DNA from: Myxococcales bacterium
GTDB lineage: Bacteria; Myxococcota_A; Polyangia; Polyangiales; Polyangiaceae
Reading direction: 5' to 3'
DNA: 64,000 bases
Assembly (NCBI GenBank): GCA_947473045.1
Contig: CANJCO010000001.1
Location: 186,001 to 250,000, forward strand
Made by a program: the position numbers and the translations under genes. Shown in pieces: positions 35,557 through 44,420 of this stretch (the stretch's first letter is position 1; the number at the start of each line of letters is the position of its first letter). A model generated the notes under the pieces. It ran no database searches and was not told where the DNA came from. It saw only the letters and a program-made list of their open reading frames with translations.

Positions 35557-36795
35557 TCAGACCAGCGACCGCACTGCAACCACGGTGACAGTGACGATCG
35601 CGACCAGCGAAAGTCCGATGGCCGCCAGCACGAGACCCGGGTTGCGGTCGAGGCGTCGCGCCACGCCGCGCATTGCGCGCTTGGTGAACGTCACGGGGCA
35701 CTGCACGGGGAAGGTCCCGTCGAGCGCCATGGCGAGCCGGTGGATGAACTCGCCGGCGTTCTGGTAGCGCTGGGCCGGGTCGCGTTGCAGCCCGCGCCTG
35801 AGGATGTGCAGGAGCTCGGCCGGGACGATTCCCTGCGCGGGATGCGTCGGGGCGGCGAGCACGTCCACGTCTTTCGTGGAGATGGTCGTGAGCACGCCCT
35901 CGAGTGTGGTCTGGCCGTGCAGGTAGTGCTGCAGCGAGAGCAACTCGTTGAAGAGCACGCAAGCTGAATAGAGGTCGCTGCGCTGGTCGATCGAGAGGTT
36001 TTCGCCGCGGGCTTGCTCGGGTGACATGTACGCGGGCGTGCCGACCAGGGCGCCTGAGCGGGTGGTGAACATGCGCGCGCGCAGCGAGTCGTTACCGGTG
36101 GGCGACTCGGCCGGGCCTGGGGCCGGGCGCTCCGGAGCGTCGACCGGCTTGGCCACGCCCCAATCCATCAGCACGACCTCGCCGTATTTTCCAATCATCA
36201 CGTTTGCAGGCTTGATGTCGCGATGAACGACGCCCTGCGCGTGGGCGTACTCGAGCGCTCGCAGCAGCGCGATCATGAGCTCGACTCTGCGTGTGAACGT
36301 GTATTGTGCATGCGTCTGCGGATCGCCCGCGGCGAGGCGCTCGATGATGGCCTCGAGGGTGTCTCCTTCGACGCGCTTCATCACAAAAAAGTAGCGGCCG
36401 CGCTCATCGACGCCGACGTCGTGAATCGGCACGATGTTGGGGTGTTCGAGCGAGCCGACCGTCTTGATCTCGTCGACGAAGCGCGCGAGGCTCGACGAGT
36501 CGCCCGCCAGATCTTTCCGGAGCAGCTTCACCGCCACCGATCGCCCGATGTCGTGGTCGAACGCCAGCGCGACCTCACCCATGCCGCCTTCGCCGAGCTG
36601 CGCGCCCATCTCGTAGCGGACGCGATCGGTCAGCAGCATGGCGCTTGCGGTGAACGTGGGCAGCACGGTGGTGCGCGCCGTTGATCGCGTCAGCGCCTGC
36701 GTCGGCGACCCCATCGACCCGGGGGCGGCGGCGAGCGTTGCTTCAAAGGCGGCGGACGGTGCGGCGAGCGTAGCGGCGTCTTCGATGATCGTCAT
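35557..36795 (-). CDS. Membrane-bound Ser/Thr protein kinase with DWG in place of DFG
   Basis: A 412-residue kinase with GEGGMGEVAL, Lys90 in VAVKLL, HRDIKPAN at 191-198 and a DWG (211-213) instead of DFG; the metal-binding Asp is kept. The activation-loop end VGTPAYMSPEQARGE is normal. The C-terminus carries one membrane segment (about 385-410) and almost nothing beyond it, so the kinase faces the cytoplasm without an exported sensor of its own. The downstream exported protein, 4 bases away, could supply that part. The N-terminal 55 residues are low-complexity Ala/Thr. Confidence 0.87.
   Translation of the reverse strand: MTIIEDAATLAAPSAAFEATLAAAPGSMGSPTQALTRSTARTTVLPTFTASAMLLTDRVRYEMGAQLGEGGMGEVALAFDHDIGRSVAVKLLRKDLAGDSSSLARFVDEIKTVGSLEHPNIVPIHDVGVDERGRYFFVMKRVEGDTLEAIIERLAAGDPQTHAQYTFTRRVELMIALLRALEYAHAQGVVHRDIKPANVMIGKYGEVVLMDWGVAKPVDAPERPAPGPAESPTGNDSLRARMFTTRSGALVGTPAYMSPEQARGENLSIDQRSDLYSACVLFNELLSLQHYLHGQTTLEGVLTTISTKDVDVLAAPTHPAQGIVPAELLHILRRGLQRDPAQRYQNAGEFIHRLAMALDGTFPVQCPVTFTKRAMRGVARRLDRNPGLVLAAIGLSLVAIVTVTVVAVRSLV
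36300..36310. repeat. TGYANNNTRCA site (TGTATTGTGCA)
   Basis: Inside the DWG kinase gene (minus); coding strand reads CAT GCA CAA TAC. Confidence 0.55.
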
Positions 36796-36892
36796 GATGT
36801 TTGGATCCTCTCACGATACGGGATCGGCGGGCGGCGCGCAGCCCGGAGTCACAGACTTTGCGGCGCCGGCGCGAGCGCCCTAAGCTTGGCAG

Positions 36893-37930
36893 ATGCAACG
36901 CTTGGCCATGGCCGCCCTGATTGTGTTGTCGTCGTGCGCGGAAAAGGTCGTCCGGCCCGCGGCGCTCGACGACGGCGCGCAAAACAACGGCGGCGGCTCG
37001 GGCACCTCCGCTCCAGCCGACGCGGGTCCGCGCGATTCCGGTGATTCCGGCGCGCAGCCGACCGTGCTCGCGTCCGGCCTCGACGCTCCCCGGGCGATCG
37101 CGGTCGGCGGCAGCGCGCTCTACTTTGCGCTCCCGGGCGCCACCGATGGCGGCGTCCTCGGCAGCATCGCGAGCGTCTCCAGGCAGGGCGGCGCGGTCGC
37201 GACGCTGGTGCCCGACGTCGACTCGCCGGTGGCCATCGCAGCCTCGCCGGCGGCGGTCTGCTTCTTGAGCCGGCCTGCCGTCGGCCTCGGCTCGGTGTAC
37301 TGCGCGCCTCTGCCGTCGGGGCCGGTGGTCACCATCGCCACGGGCGAAGAAGGGCTGAGCGCGATCGCGATCGATGGCAGCTACGTCTACTGGGCGAGCG
37401 CCCTCGCGGGCACGCTCGTGGAGCGCTCTTTGGTCACGGGCGGCGGGGTCGCGGTCGTGGCGACGGCCCCCGGCGCGTGCGCTCCCGCCGGCCTGGCGGT
37501 CGACTCAGGGTTTGTGTATTTTGCATGCAGTGGCGCGTCCGCCAATGTCTACGCGGCGCCCGCCGCGGGAGGCTCTGCGCTCCCCCTCGATGTGCCTGCG
37601 CTGGCAACGTGCGGCGACGTTGTCTCCGAGGGAAGTCGCGTGCTCGTCGCCCGCGAGGCCGGCTCGATTGTTTCGGTGCCGAAAGTCGGCGGCGCCTCAT
37701 CGCTGTTTGCTTCGAAACTCGGCGCGCCAGGCCACATGGCGCGCGACGCCGCGTATCTCTACTGGACGAGCCCCAGCGACGGAGTCGTCTACGCGAGGGC
37801 CACCGCGACCCCGGCCGGTGCGCCGCTGGCGATCGCCTCGGGTTTGACGGCGCCGCTCGGCATCGCGGTCGACGACGCGGTCTACTTCACGACCGCCTCA
37901 ACCGTGCAGCGCGCGCCGCTCGCGCAATAA
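36893..37930 (+). CDS. Lipoprotein with propeller-like repeats
   Basis: A 345-residue protein with a lipoprotein signal ending VLSSC (Cys15), an Asn/Gly/Asp-rich linker, and then six or so units of about 45 residues each built on the pattern IAIDGSYVYWAS or LAVDSGFVYFAC. This is the look of a beta-propeller surface lipoprotein of the kind abundant in myxobacteria (often with VYW/YW motifs). It may bind a partner or ligand outside the cell; nothing indicates an enzyme. It is divergent from the kinase operon and stands alone. Confidence 0.75.
   Translation: MQRLAMAALIVLSSCAEKVVRPAALDDGAQNNGGGSGTSAPADAGPRDSGDSGAQPTVLASGLDAPRAIAVGGSALYFALPGATDGGVLGSIASVSRQGGAVATLVPDVDSPVAIAASPAAVCFLSRPAVGLGSVYCAPLPSGPVVTIATGEEGLSAIAIDGSYVYWASALAGTLVERSLVTGGGVAVVATAPGACAPAGLAVDSGFVYFACSGASANVYAAPAAGGSALPLDVPALATCGDVVSEGSRVLVAREAGSIVSVPKVGGASSLFASKLGAPGHMARDAAYLYWTSPSDGVVYARATATPAGAPLAIASGLTAPLGIAVDDAVYFTTASTVQRAPLAQ
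37515..37525. repeat. TGYANNNTRCA site (TGTATTTTGCA)
   Basis: Inside the propeller-like lipoprotein gene (plus); reads TTT GTG TAT TTT GCA TGC. Confidence 0.55.
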
Positions 37931-38014
37931 ATCGCAGCGGGCGGGAATAAACGCAGCCCCGCGGCGCTTGCTTGCGCGCGTGCATCCTCACGATGGTGCA
38001 AATTGGCATGATCA

Positions 38015-38042
38015 TTGACAGGGCAAACCCTGCCGCTAGGAT
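38015..38042 (+). promoter_or_regulatory. Candidate sigma-70-type promoter for the Gld-like ABC operon
   Basis: A perfect TTGACA at 38015-38020 and TAGGAT at 38037-38042 with a 16-base spacer lie in the 209-base gap between the lipoprotein and the ABC operon, the longest gap in the window. The leader would be about 90 bases. The start codon at 38140 follows GGAGG at 38131-38135. Confidence 0.5.
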
Positions 38043-38139
38043 GCGCGCTCCGTAAATCCAGGCCCGTTTCACGGCGAGCCCATCCATTCTGCACTATCCC
38101 CCGCGGCGCCCTCGGCTGTGCGGTTCTCCCGGAGGTCGG

Positions 38140-39243
38140 ATGTCCACCGACGTCATGATTCACGTAAACGATCTGAGCAAGAACTTCGGCTCGTTTCGTG
38201 CGCTCGACAAAATTAGCTTCGACGTCCAAAGAGGCGAAATCGTTGGCTTTCTCGGCCCCAATGGCGCCGGAAAATCCACCACCATGCGCATCTTGACGTG
38301 CTTCATCGCTCCTTCGAGCGGCACGGCGCGCATCAAGGGCTACGACGTCTTCGACGACCCGCTTAGCGTTCGTCGCAGCCTCGGCTACCTGCCGCAGCGC
38401 GCGCCGCTCTATCTCGAGATGAGCGTCCTCGAATACCTCCGCTTCGCGGCCGACATCCGCCAGCTCGACCACGCGTCGTTCATGAAGAGCGCCAAAGACG
38501 TGGTGGAAGTGTGCGGTCTGGCTCAGGTGCTCGGCAAAGAAATTCGCCACCTGTCGCACGGCTACCGCCAGCGCGTCGGGCTCGCCCAGGCGCTCATTCA
38601 CGATCCGCCGATTCTCATCCTCGACGAGCCCACGAGCGACCTCGACCCGAACGAGAAGGCCGAGTTCCTCGAATACCTCAAGCATATCGGCAAAGACCGC
38701 ACGGTCATGCTCTCGACGCACAACCTGAGCGAAGTCGAATCGGCGTGCGCGCGGGCCATCATCGTGCGCAAGGGCCGAATCGTCGCCGACGGGCCTCTCG
38801 ATGAAATTCGCGCGAAGAGCGGCAAGGTTCGCTACGTCGTCTCCGTTCAGGAGTCGGCTGGCGCCATGCCCTACCGCGGCACCGGCACGCCCCCGACGCA
38901 GCACGCGGTCGAGGCCGCGCTGCGCTCGCTCCCCGGCGTAAGCACCGTGGTCGAGCTTCCGACCGATGAGCGCGTGCATTCCTACGCGCTGTCGACGGAT
39001 CGCAAAGAAGACCTTCGCCCCGAAATCTTCTCGCTTTGCGTGGGGAAGGGTTGGGTCCTGGTCGAGCTGCACCGTGACGCCCAGACGCTCGAAGACGTGT
39101 TCCGCAACCTCACCATCGGTGACGAATCGCGTAACCGTCGCCTCTCCGCCGTCGACGACGACGAGGAAGAAGGCGGCGACGACGATGACGCGTCGGATGG
39201 AGACGAGGGCGACGAAGACGAAGACGAAGAGGAGAAGGACTGA
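38140..39243 (+). CDS. ABC transporter ATPase (GldA-like) with an acidic tail
   Basis: A 367-residue ATPase. Walker A GPNGAGKST is at 39-47, the signature LSHGYRQR at 138-145, Walker B ILILDEP at 158-164 and the H-loop in LSTHNLSEVE. It resembles GldA/CcmA-type ATPases paired with ABC-2 permeases. The last 35 residues are almost all Asp and Glu, with some Gly and Lys, which is not part of the normal fold. It starts a four-gene run with a permease, a GldG-like protein and a DUF4340 protein, the common set in which the soluble parts contact the envelope. Confidence 0.9.
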   Translation: MSTDVMIHVNDLSKNFGSFRALDKISFDVQRGEIVGFLGPNGAGKSTTMRILTCFIAPSSGTARIKGYDVFDDPLSVRRSLGYLPQRAPLYLEMSVLEYLRFAADIRQLDHASFMKSAKDVVEVCGLAQVLGKEIRHLSHGYRQRVGLAQALIHDPPILILDEPTSDLDPNEKAEFLEYLKHIGKDRTVMLSTHNLSEVESACARAIIVRKGRIVADGPLDEIRAKSGKVRYVVSVQESAGAMPYRGTGTPPTQHAVEAALRSLPGVSTVVELPTDERVHSYALSTDRKEDLRPEIFSLCVGKGWVLVELHRDAQTLEDVFRNLTIGDESRNRRLSAVDDDEEEGGDDDDASDGDEGDEDEDEEEKD

Positions 39244-39246
39244 GCC

Positions 39247-40152
39247 ATGGCCACCAAGAAGAAGCCCGACGCCGAGGCTCGCGACGAAGAGCTCCGCTCG
39301 AAGAAGCGTGACGACGAAGAAGACGACGCCGCCGACGACGCCGACGAGGCCGAAGCGCCGCCTGCCGCCGCCGCGAAAATGGCCGCTCCCGACTCACCCC
39401 AGGGCGGCGCGATGTACTCGGTGCGCAATGTCGTGACGATCATGAAGCGCGAGTTTCGCGCCTATTTCGACTCGCTCGTCGCCTACGTGGTTGTCGGAGT
39501 GAGCATGCTGCTCCTCGGCCTGTACTTCTTCTTCTACCGAGGCGGATTTTGGCAGGTCGACCGCGCCACGATGGCGCCGCTGTTCGACATCATGCCCTTC
39601 GCGGTGTGCGTGATGACCCCCCTCGTCACCATGGGGGCGCTGGCCGAAGAGCGCCGCTCGGGCACCATCGAGCTGCTCATCACGATGCCGGTTCGTGACA
39701 GCGAAGTCGTGCTCGGAAAGTTCTTCGCCGCGCTCGGCATGTGCGGCATTTTGCTGCTCGCGTCGGTGGTTTATCCGCTCGCGATGTTCGTGTGGCCCTG
39801 GCACCTCGGACCGCTCGACTGGGGCCCGATTTACACGGGCTACCTCGGGCTTCTCCTCATGTCGGCCGCGGGCGTCGCGCTCGGGCTCTTCTTCTCGAGC
39901 ATCACCGAGAGCCAGATCATCGCCTTCTTCATGTCGGTGTTCTCGCTGCTGGTGCTCTACTCCATCGGCTACGTGGTCGAGGTCTGGCACAACTCCGCCG
40001 GCGACGTGATCAGCTTCGTCAGCTTCCAGACCCGCTATCTGCCCTTCGCGCGAGGCATCATCGACACCCGCGCCGTCGTCTACTTCTTGTCGATCGCCAT
40101 CTTTGGCTTACTGGCCGCCTTCCGCTCTCTCGAGAGCCGGAAGTGGTCCTGA
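39247..40152 (+). CDS. ABC-2 type permease (GldF-like) with a charged N-terminus
   Basis: A 301-residue membrane protein. The first 55 residues are highly charged and Ala-rich (DEELRSKKRDDEEDDAADD) and would lie in the cytoplasm. The remaining part has six helices with the ABC-2 pattern, including VRNVVTIMKREFRAYFDS before the first helix and LAEERRSGTIELLITMPV in the coupling region. It starts 3 bases after the ATPase stop. The oppositely placed charged tails of ATPase and permease could guide assembly; this is inference. Confidence 0.88.
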   Translation: MATKKKPDAEARDEELRSKKRDDEEDDAADDADEAEAPPAAAAKMAAPDSPQGGAMYSVRNVVTIMKREFRAYFDSLVAYVVVGVSMLLLGLYFFFYRGGFWQVDRATMAPLFDIMPFAVCVMTPLVTMGALAEERRSGTIELLITMPVRDSEVVLGKFFAALGMCGILLLASVVYPLAMFVWPWHLGPLDWGPIYTGYLGLLLMSAAGVALGLFFSSITESQIIAFFMSVFSLLVLYSIGYVVEVWHNSAGDVISFVSFQTRYLPFARGIIDTRAVVYFLSIAIFGLLAAFRSLESRKWS

Positions 40153-40170
40153 GAGCAGGAATCAAACACC

Positions 40171-42018
40171 ATGGCCATGGAACGCAAGACGAAGGCAGCG
40201 ACTGAGAGCCTTGTTCTCGTCATCATCATCGGGCTCATTCTCGTCGCCATCAACGCCCTGTCGGCGTTGGGCGTGTCGGCGAAGAAGGACCTCACCCGCA
40301 ACGAGCGCTTCACGCTCTCCAAGGGCAGCGGCAACCTCATCAAATCGATGAAGCAGAACCTCCAGGTCGACGCCTACGTCACCAAGGGTCTGCCCAAGCT
40401 CGACGCGTTCGTCCGCGACCTGCGCGATTTGCTCGAGGAATACAAAGCCAACTCGGGCGGCAAATTCGACTACCAGCTCATCGAAGCGAAAGACGACGAC
40501 CAGAAAAAGGCGGCCAAAGACGCCGGCCTCGTCGAGCAGCCCTTCGGCGAAGCGAGCGAAACCGAAGAAAAATCCGGTGCGGTCACGCAGGGCTACATGG
40601 GCCTCGTGATCAAGTACGGCACCGAGAAGGACGCCATCAAGTTCCTCTCGCCCGACCAGAGCACGGGCCTCGAGTTCTGGATCACCAACAAAGTCCGCGA
40701 AATTCGCGACCGCGGTGACGGCATCAAGCACAAAATCGGCGTCCTTTCGGGCCACGAAGAAATCAAGCTGAGCGAGGCGAACCTGGTGCCCGCGCAGGCC
40801 GGCAAGGCCTCGATGCAGGACATCATCACGCGCAACTTTCCGTTCTATTCGATTCAGGACGTAGACCTGAAGGGCGGCGACGCCGAGATCGACGACAGCC
40901 TCGACGGCCTGATCATCACGCAGCCGGGCAAAGACCTGACCGAAAAAGAGCTGCGCCGCATCGACCAGTTCGTCATGAAGGGCAAGAGCCTCGCGATGTT
41001 CACGAGCTTCGTGAACGTCAAAGAGCACGACGCCTCCATGAGCGCGTCGCTCAGCGCGCACGGTCTCGACAAGCTGCTCGACGGCTACGGCATCGAGATG
41101 CGCAAAGACGTGGTGCTCGATTTCGGCCGCAGCTTCCGCGTCAACATCATGACCCAGGGCGGCATGGCGAGCGCCAAGTTCCCGCAGATGGTCGACGTCA
41201 TCAACGACACGCAGTTCAAAGACGACGACGCGCTGCTCGACACGAGCTTCGCGGGCTTTTTCCGCATCGAAGAAATCGCGATGCCCTTCACGTCGTCTCT
41301 CGTTCTGCACAAGGACAAGCAGCCCGACGTCGAACCGAAGAGCTTCAAGGTTGTCGCCCGCTCGACGCCGTTTGCTATCCGAAAGACGGAAGATACCGTC
41401 GACCTCGGCGCATTCCAGGCCTGGAAGCCCAAGGGCGAGTGGCAACAGTTCAACCTGTCGGCCACGGTCGAAGGGCGCCTGAAGAGCGCGTTCCCCGCCG
41501 GTGACAAGCAGGGCGTCGAAGCGGCGGCCCAGGTCGCCACGGGCAAAGTGGCCCGCGTCTTCGTGGTGTCGTCCAGCCAGTTCCTCGCCAATCCCTTTGC
41601 GCGGGCCGGCAACGGTCAGGACATGCAGCAGTTCGGCATGGCCATGCCCATGGGCGGCGACGAGAAGCTGCTCCAGATCGCGAGCCCCTACGCACAGCAG
41701 GCGCTCACCAACACGATCCTCTCGTTCAAGAACACCCTCGACTGGCTGAGCGGTGACGTCGATCTTCTCGCAGTGAGCGCGAAGATCCTGAGCGAGCCGA
41801 CGCTCGTTTACGGCGACGTTCGCGCCCCCAAGTTCGATCCGAACGAGACCGAAGAGGACATCAAGCGCCGGGAGAAGAGCATCCGCGAGGCTCGCAAGAC
41901 CACGCAGAACACCATTCAGTGGTCGCTCATCCTGCTCGTACCGATTCTCTTTTCGCTCTACGGCGTCCTCCGCTGGAGGATGCGCATGGCGTCGCGTATG
42001 AACGCGCGGCTGGCCTGA
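40171..42018 (+). CDS. GldG-like ABC-system auxiliary protein
   Basis: A 615-residue protein of the GldG / ABC-type uncharacterised transport family. It has one membrane helix near the N-terminus (VLVIIIGLILVAINALSAL), a large exported part that starts with the typical DLTRNERFTLSKGS, and a final helix near residues 585-605 followed by a basic end. In Bacteroidota GldA-GldF-GldG support gliding; in other phyla the same set exists without that role. Here it lies between the permease and the DUF4340 gene with short gaps. Confidence 0.85.
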   Translation: MAMERKTKAATESLVLVIIIGLILVAINALSALGVSAKKDLTRNERFTLSKGSGNLIKSMKQNLQVDAYVTKGLPKLDAFVRDLRDLLEEYKANSGGKFDYQLIEAKDDDQKKAAKDAGLVEQPFGEASETEEKSGAVTQGYMGLVIKYGTEKDAIKFLSPDQSTGLEFWITNKVREIRDRGDGIKHKIGVLSGHEEIKLSEANLVPAQAGKASMQDIITRNFPFYSIQDVDLKGGDAEIDDSLDGLIITQPGKDLTEKELRRIDQFVMKGKSLAMFTSFVNVKEHDASMSASLSAHGLDKLLDGYGIEMRKDVVLDFGRSFRVNIMTQGGMASAKFPQMVDVINDTQFKDDDALLDTSFAGFFRIEEIAMPFTSSLVLHKDKQPDVEPKSFKVVARSTPFAIRKTEDTVDLGAFQAWKPKGEWQQFNLSATVEGRLKSAFPAGDKQGVEAAAQVATGKVARVFVVSSSQFLANPFARAGNGQDMQQFGMAMPMGGDEKLLQIASPYAQQALTNTILSFKNTLDWLSGDVDLLAVSAKILSEPTLVYGDVRAPKFDPNETEEDIKRREKSIREARKTTQNTIQWSLILLVPILFSLYGVLRWRMRMASRMNARLA

Positions 42019-42047
42019 ACGACACCTACGCTCCGGAGCGAAAATTC

Positions 42048-43136
42048 ATGGCATCTCGTGAAATGAAGATTGGCGTGGCGCTCGTCGTTTTGGCGGGCCT
42101 CGGCGTCGGCGTCTATTACCAGCAGAAAAAAGACGCGAAGATCGGCACGGAGCGCGCAGCTTCGGATGTGCCCGATTTCAAGGGCACCGACGACGTCGAC
42201 TCGATCGACATCACCACCGGCAAGGGCCAAATCGTCCTCGAAAAGAAGGGCGACAAGTGGGTGCTCACGAAGCCCGTATCGGCGGCGGCCAACCAGACCA
42301 ACGTCAAGAGCCTCCTCGACAACATGAAGGAGATCAAGCTCACCGAGCTCATCGCAAAGAGCCCCGACGACGCGCTCAAGAGCACCTACGAGCTCGACGT
42401 CGACCACGCGATGCACCTCGTGACCAAGAAGGCGGGCGAGAAGAAGCTCGACGCGACGTTCGGTAAGGGCGGAGGTCGCGGCAACATGGTCATGATCGCC
42501 GGCAAGTCCGACGTTTATGCCGCCACCGGCTATTCGGGCTTCTCCTACGCGAGAACCGCCAGCGACTTTCGCGACAAAGAAATGTTCAAGTTCGACGACG
42601 CCGGCGTGACCGGCGTGGTTGTCACGAACAAAAACGGCACCTTCGACCTCGCGAAGGCCGACAAATGGACGGGCAAGGTCAAAGACAAGGCGATCGAGCG
42701 CTTCGATGACGGCAAGGCCGCCGCGCTCGTGAACATCCTCAAGACCCTGTCGGCAGAAGACTTCGGCGACGGCAAGGCGCCCGCCGACACTGGCCTCGAC
42801 GCTCCTGAGGCCACGATCACCGTCGCCATGAAGGACGGCTCCCACACGCTGCGCATCGGCAAGCCCGCGGCTGGTCCGACGGCCCGCTACGCGCTGCGCG
42901 ACTCGGACACGACGATTTTCGTTGTGGGCAGCGCCGTGAGCGAATGGGCCACCGCAGACGTCGCGAAGCTTCAGAAGCCGCTCGACGGCGGCGCCGCCAA
43001 GGCCGAAGAAGGGCCCGGCGAGATGCCGCCCGGCATGATGGGAATGCCGCCCGGAATGGAAATGCCGCAGGGGATGCCGCCGGGAATGCCCCGCGGAATG
43101 CCCCCCGGAATGCGCAAGCCCCCGGGACATCCCTGA
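42048..43136 (+). CDS. DUF4340 protein with a Pro/Gly/Met tail
   Basis: A 362-residue protein with one N-terminal membrane helix (IGVALVVLAGLGVGVYY) and an exported DUF4340 region of repeated beta-alpha units (IVLEKKGDKWVLTKPV is typical). The last 45 residues consist of PPGM-like repeats (MPPGMMGMPPGMEMPQGMPP). DUF4340 proteins nearly always follow GldG-like genes, as here. The ATG at 42048 is chosen because the helix begins eight residues later and the longer frame would start inside gldG. A strong terminator begins directly after its stop. Confidence 0.85.
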   Translation: MASREMKIGVALVVLAGLGVGVYYQQKKDAKIGTERAASDVPDFKGTDDVDSIDITTGKGQIVLEKKGDKWVLTKPVSAAANQTNVKSLLDNMKEIKLTELIAKSPDDALKSTYELDVDHAMHLVTKKAGEKKLDATFGKGGGRGNMVMIAGKSDVYAATGYSGFSYARTASDFRDKEMFKFDDAGVTGVVVTNKNGTFDLAKADKWTGKVKDKAIERFDDGKAAALVNILKTLSAEDFGDGKAPADTGLDAPEATITVAMKDGSHTLRIGKPAAGPTARYALRDSDTTIFVVGSAVSEWATADVAKLQKPLDGGAAKAEEGPGEMPPGMMGMPPGMEMPQGMPPGMPRGMPPGMRKPPGHP

Positions 43137-43142
43137 AAAACC

Positions 43143-43179
43143 AGCAGCGCGGGCCTCTACGGAGGCCCGGCTGCTTTTG
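43143..43179. terminator. Bidirectional intrinsic terminator
   Basis: AGCAGC and GGGCCTC (43143-43148, 43151-43157) pair with GAGGCCC and GCTGCT (43162-43168, 43170-43175) around TACG. The stem is followed by TTTT on the plus strand and preceded by five A at about 43136-43140, which give a U-run on the minus strand. It can end both the ABC operon and the convergent efflux operon. Confidence 0.9.
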
Positions 43180-43184
43180 TCGGC

Positions 43185-44420
43185 CTATCTTCGAACGTCG
43201 ACCTCGGCGCCCACGCTCATTCCGGCGCGCAGCGGTTTGTCGGCGGGGGGGCTCAGGAGCTTGATGCGGACGGGCACGCGCTGGACGACCTTCGTGAAAT
43301 TCCCGGTCGCGTTGTCGGGAGGCAGCAGGCTGAACCGCGCGCCTGTGGCTTGCGCGATGCTGTCGATCTCGCCGCGAAAATGGGCCCCCGGGTACGCGTC
43401 GACGTCGATCGCCACCGACTGACCCACGTGCATTTTCGCCAGCTGGGTTTCTTTGTAGTTTGCAACTATCCACGCGCCTTCGAGGGGCACGACCATCACG
43501 ACGCTTTGGCCCGCCGCGAGCATCTGGCCTGGCGTCACCGATTTCTTCGACGCCACTCCGTCGCGCGGCGCGGAAATCTTCGTGTACGAAAGGTCGAGCG
43601 CGGCGAGGTCGCGCTGCGCCTGAGCCATGTCGACCCGCGCCCGCGCGACGAGCGAGCGTGCGCGCGAAGATGCGATCTGCGCGTCGACCGTGTTGCTCTG
43701 CCCGAGCCGGGCCTGCGCCTCGAGAATGCGCGCCTGCGCCTGCGACGTGTTCGCCTTCGCGAAGGCGAGGCGGGCCTTGGCGCTCGCGAGGTTGGCGTCC
43801 GCGGCGTCGAAGCCGGTTTGCGCCGAATCGAGCTGGGCTTTGGCGATGGCGCCGCTTTCATAGAGCTTGCGCGTTCGGTCGAGCTCGGTCAGCGACTGCG
43901 TGCGGTTGGCGGTCGCGGCGACGACGGTGGCGTCGGCCTGAGCGACCTCGTCGGCGTTCGAGGTGATGCCCACGTTCGCGCCTTGCAGCGACGCCTCGGC
44001 GACCGACTTCTGGCCCTTGACCGAGCTCTCCGTCACCTTCACGTCGCTGTCGGCCCCGTCGGCCTGCGCCTTCGCAGACGCCAGCTCTGCCTGCGCCTGC
44101 GCGAGCCTTGCCCTGGCTTGCGCGTCGTCGAGCTCTACGAGCACGTCGCCCGCCTTCACCGGCTGGTTGTCGCTGAAGTTCACCTTCGTGACGAGCCCGC
44201 CCACGCGCGCGGGGACGCTCACTACGTCGGCCTCGACCTGCGCGTCGTCGGTCGATTCGCGACCCGAGCTTGCGGCGTAGTAGCCGGCGATGATCACGCC
44301 TGCGGCAGCCAGAACGCCGAGCGCGATGACTCGCGGGCGTTTGCTCCCGCCGGCCTTGACCTCGGCGCTCTGCGGCGCGGCGTTTGCCTCGGAAGTCACG
44401 TTCGTCGTCGCCATTTTCAT
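43185..44420 (-). CDS. emrA: HlyD/EmrA-type membrane fusion protein
   Basis: A 411-residue periplasmic adaptor with one N-terminal helix (VIALGVLAAAGVIIAGYYA), a lipoyl half (VSVPARVGGLVTKVNFSDNQ), a long Ala/Gln-rich alpha-hairpin of about 160 residues, the second lipoyl half and a beta-barrel end. Adaptors of this type link an inner-membrane pump to an outer-membrane channel. It overlaps the pump gene by ATGA. No TolC-like gene is in the window, so an outer channel must come from elsewhere. The hairpin is longer than in E. coli EmrA, with extra Ala-rich repeats. Confidence 0.9.
   Translation of the reverse strand: MKMATTNVTSEANAAPQSAEVKAGGSKRPRVIALGVLAAAGVIIAGYYAASSGRESTDDAQVEADVVSVPARVGGLVTKVNFSDNQPVKAGDVLVELDDAQARARLAQAQAELASAKAQADGADSDVKVTESSVKGQKSVAEASLQGANVGITSNADEVAQADATVVAATANRTQSLTELDRTRKLYESGAIAKAQLDSAQTGFDAADANLASAKARLAFAKANTSQAQARILEAQARLGQSNTVDAQIASSRARSLVARARVDMAQAQRDLAALDLSYTKISAPRDGVASKKSVTPGQMLAAGQSVVMVVPLEGAWIVANYKETQLAKMHVGQSVAIDVDAYPGAHFRGEIDSIAQATGARFSLLPPDNATGNFTKVVQRVPVRIKLLSPPADKPLRAGMSVGAEVDVRR
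43454..43464. repeat. TGYANNNTRCA site (TGTAGTTTGCA)
   Basis: Inside emrA (minus); coding strand reads ATA GTT GCA AAC TAC, including the rare ATA. Confidence 0.55.

Noticed and set aside
38004-38020. Possible sigma-54 promoter (TGGCAT, then TTGAC) before the ABC operon
   Set aside because: The -12 element lacks the conserved GC, while TTGACA with TAGGAT at 16 bases fits a sigma-70 site better.
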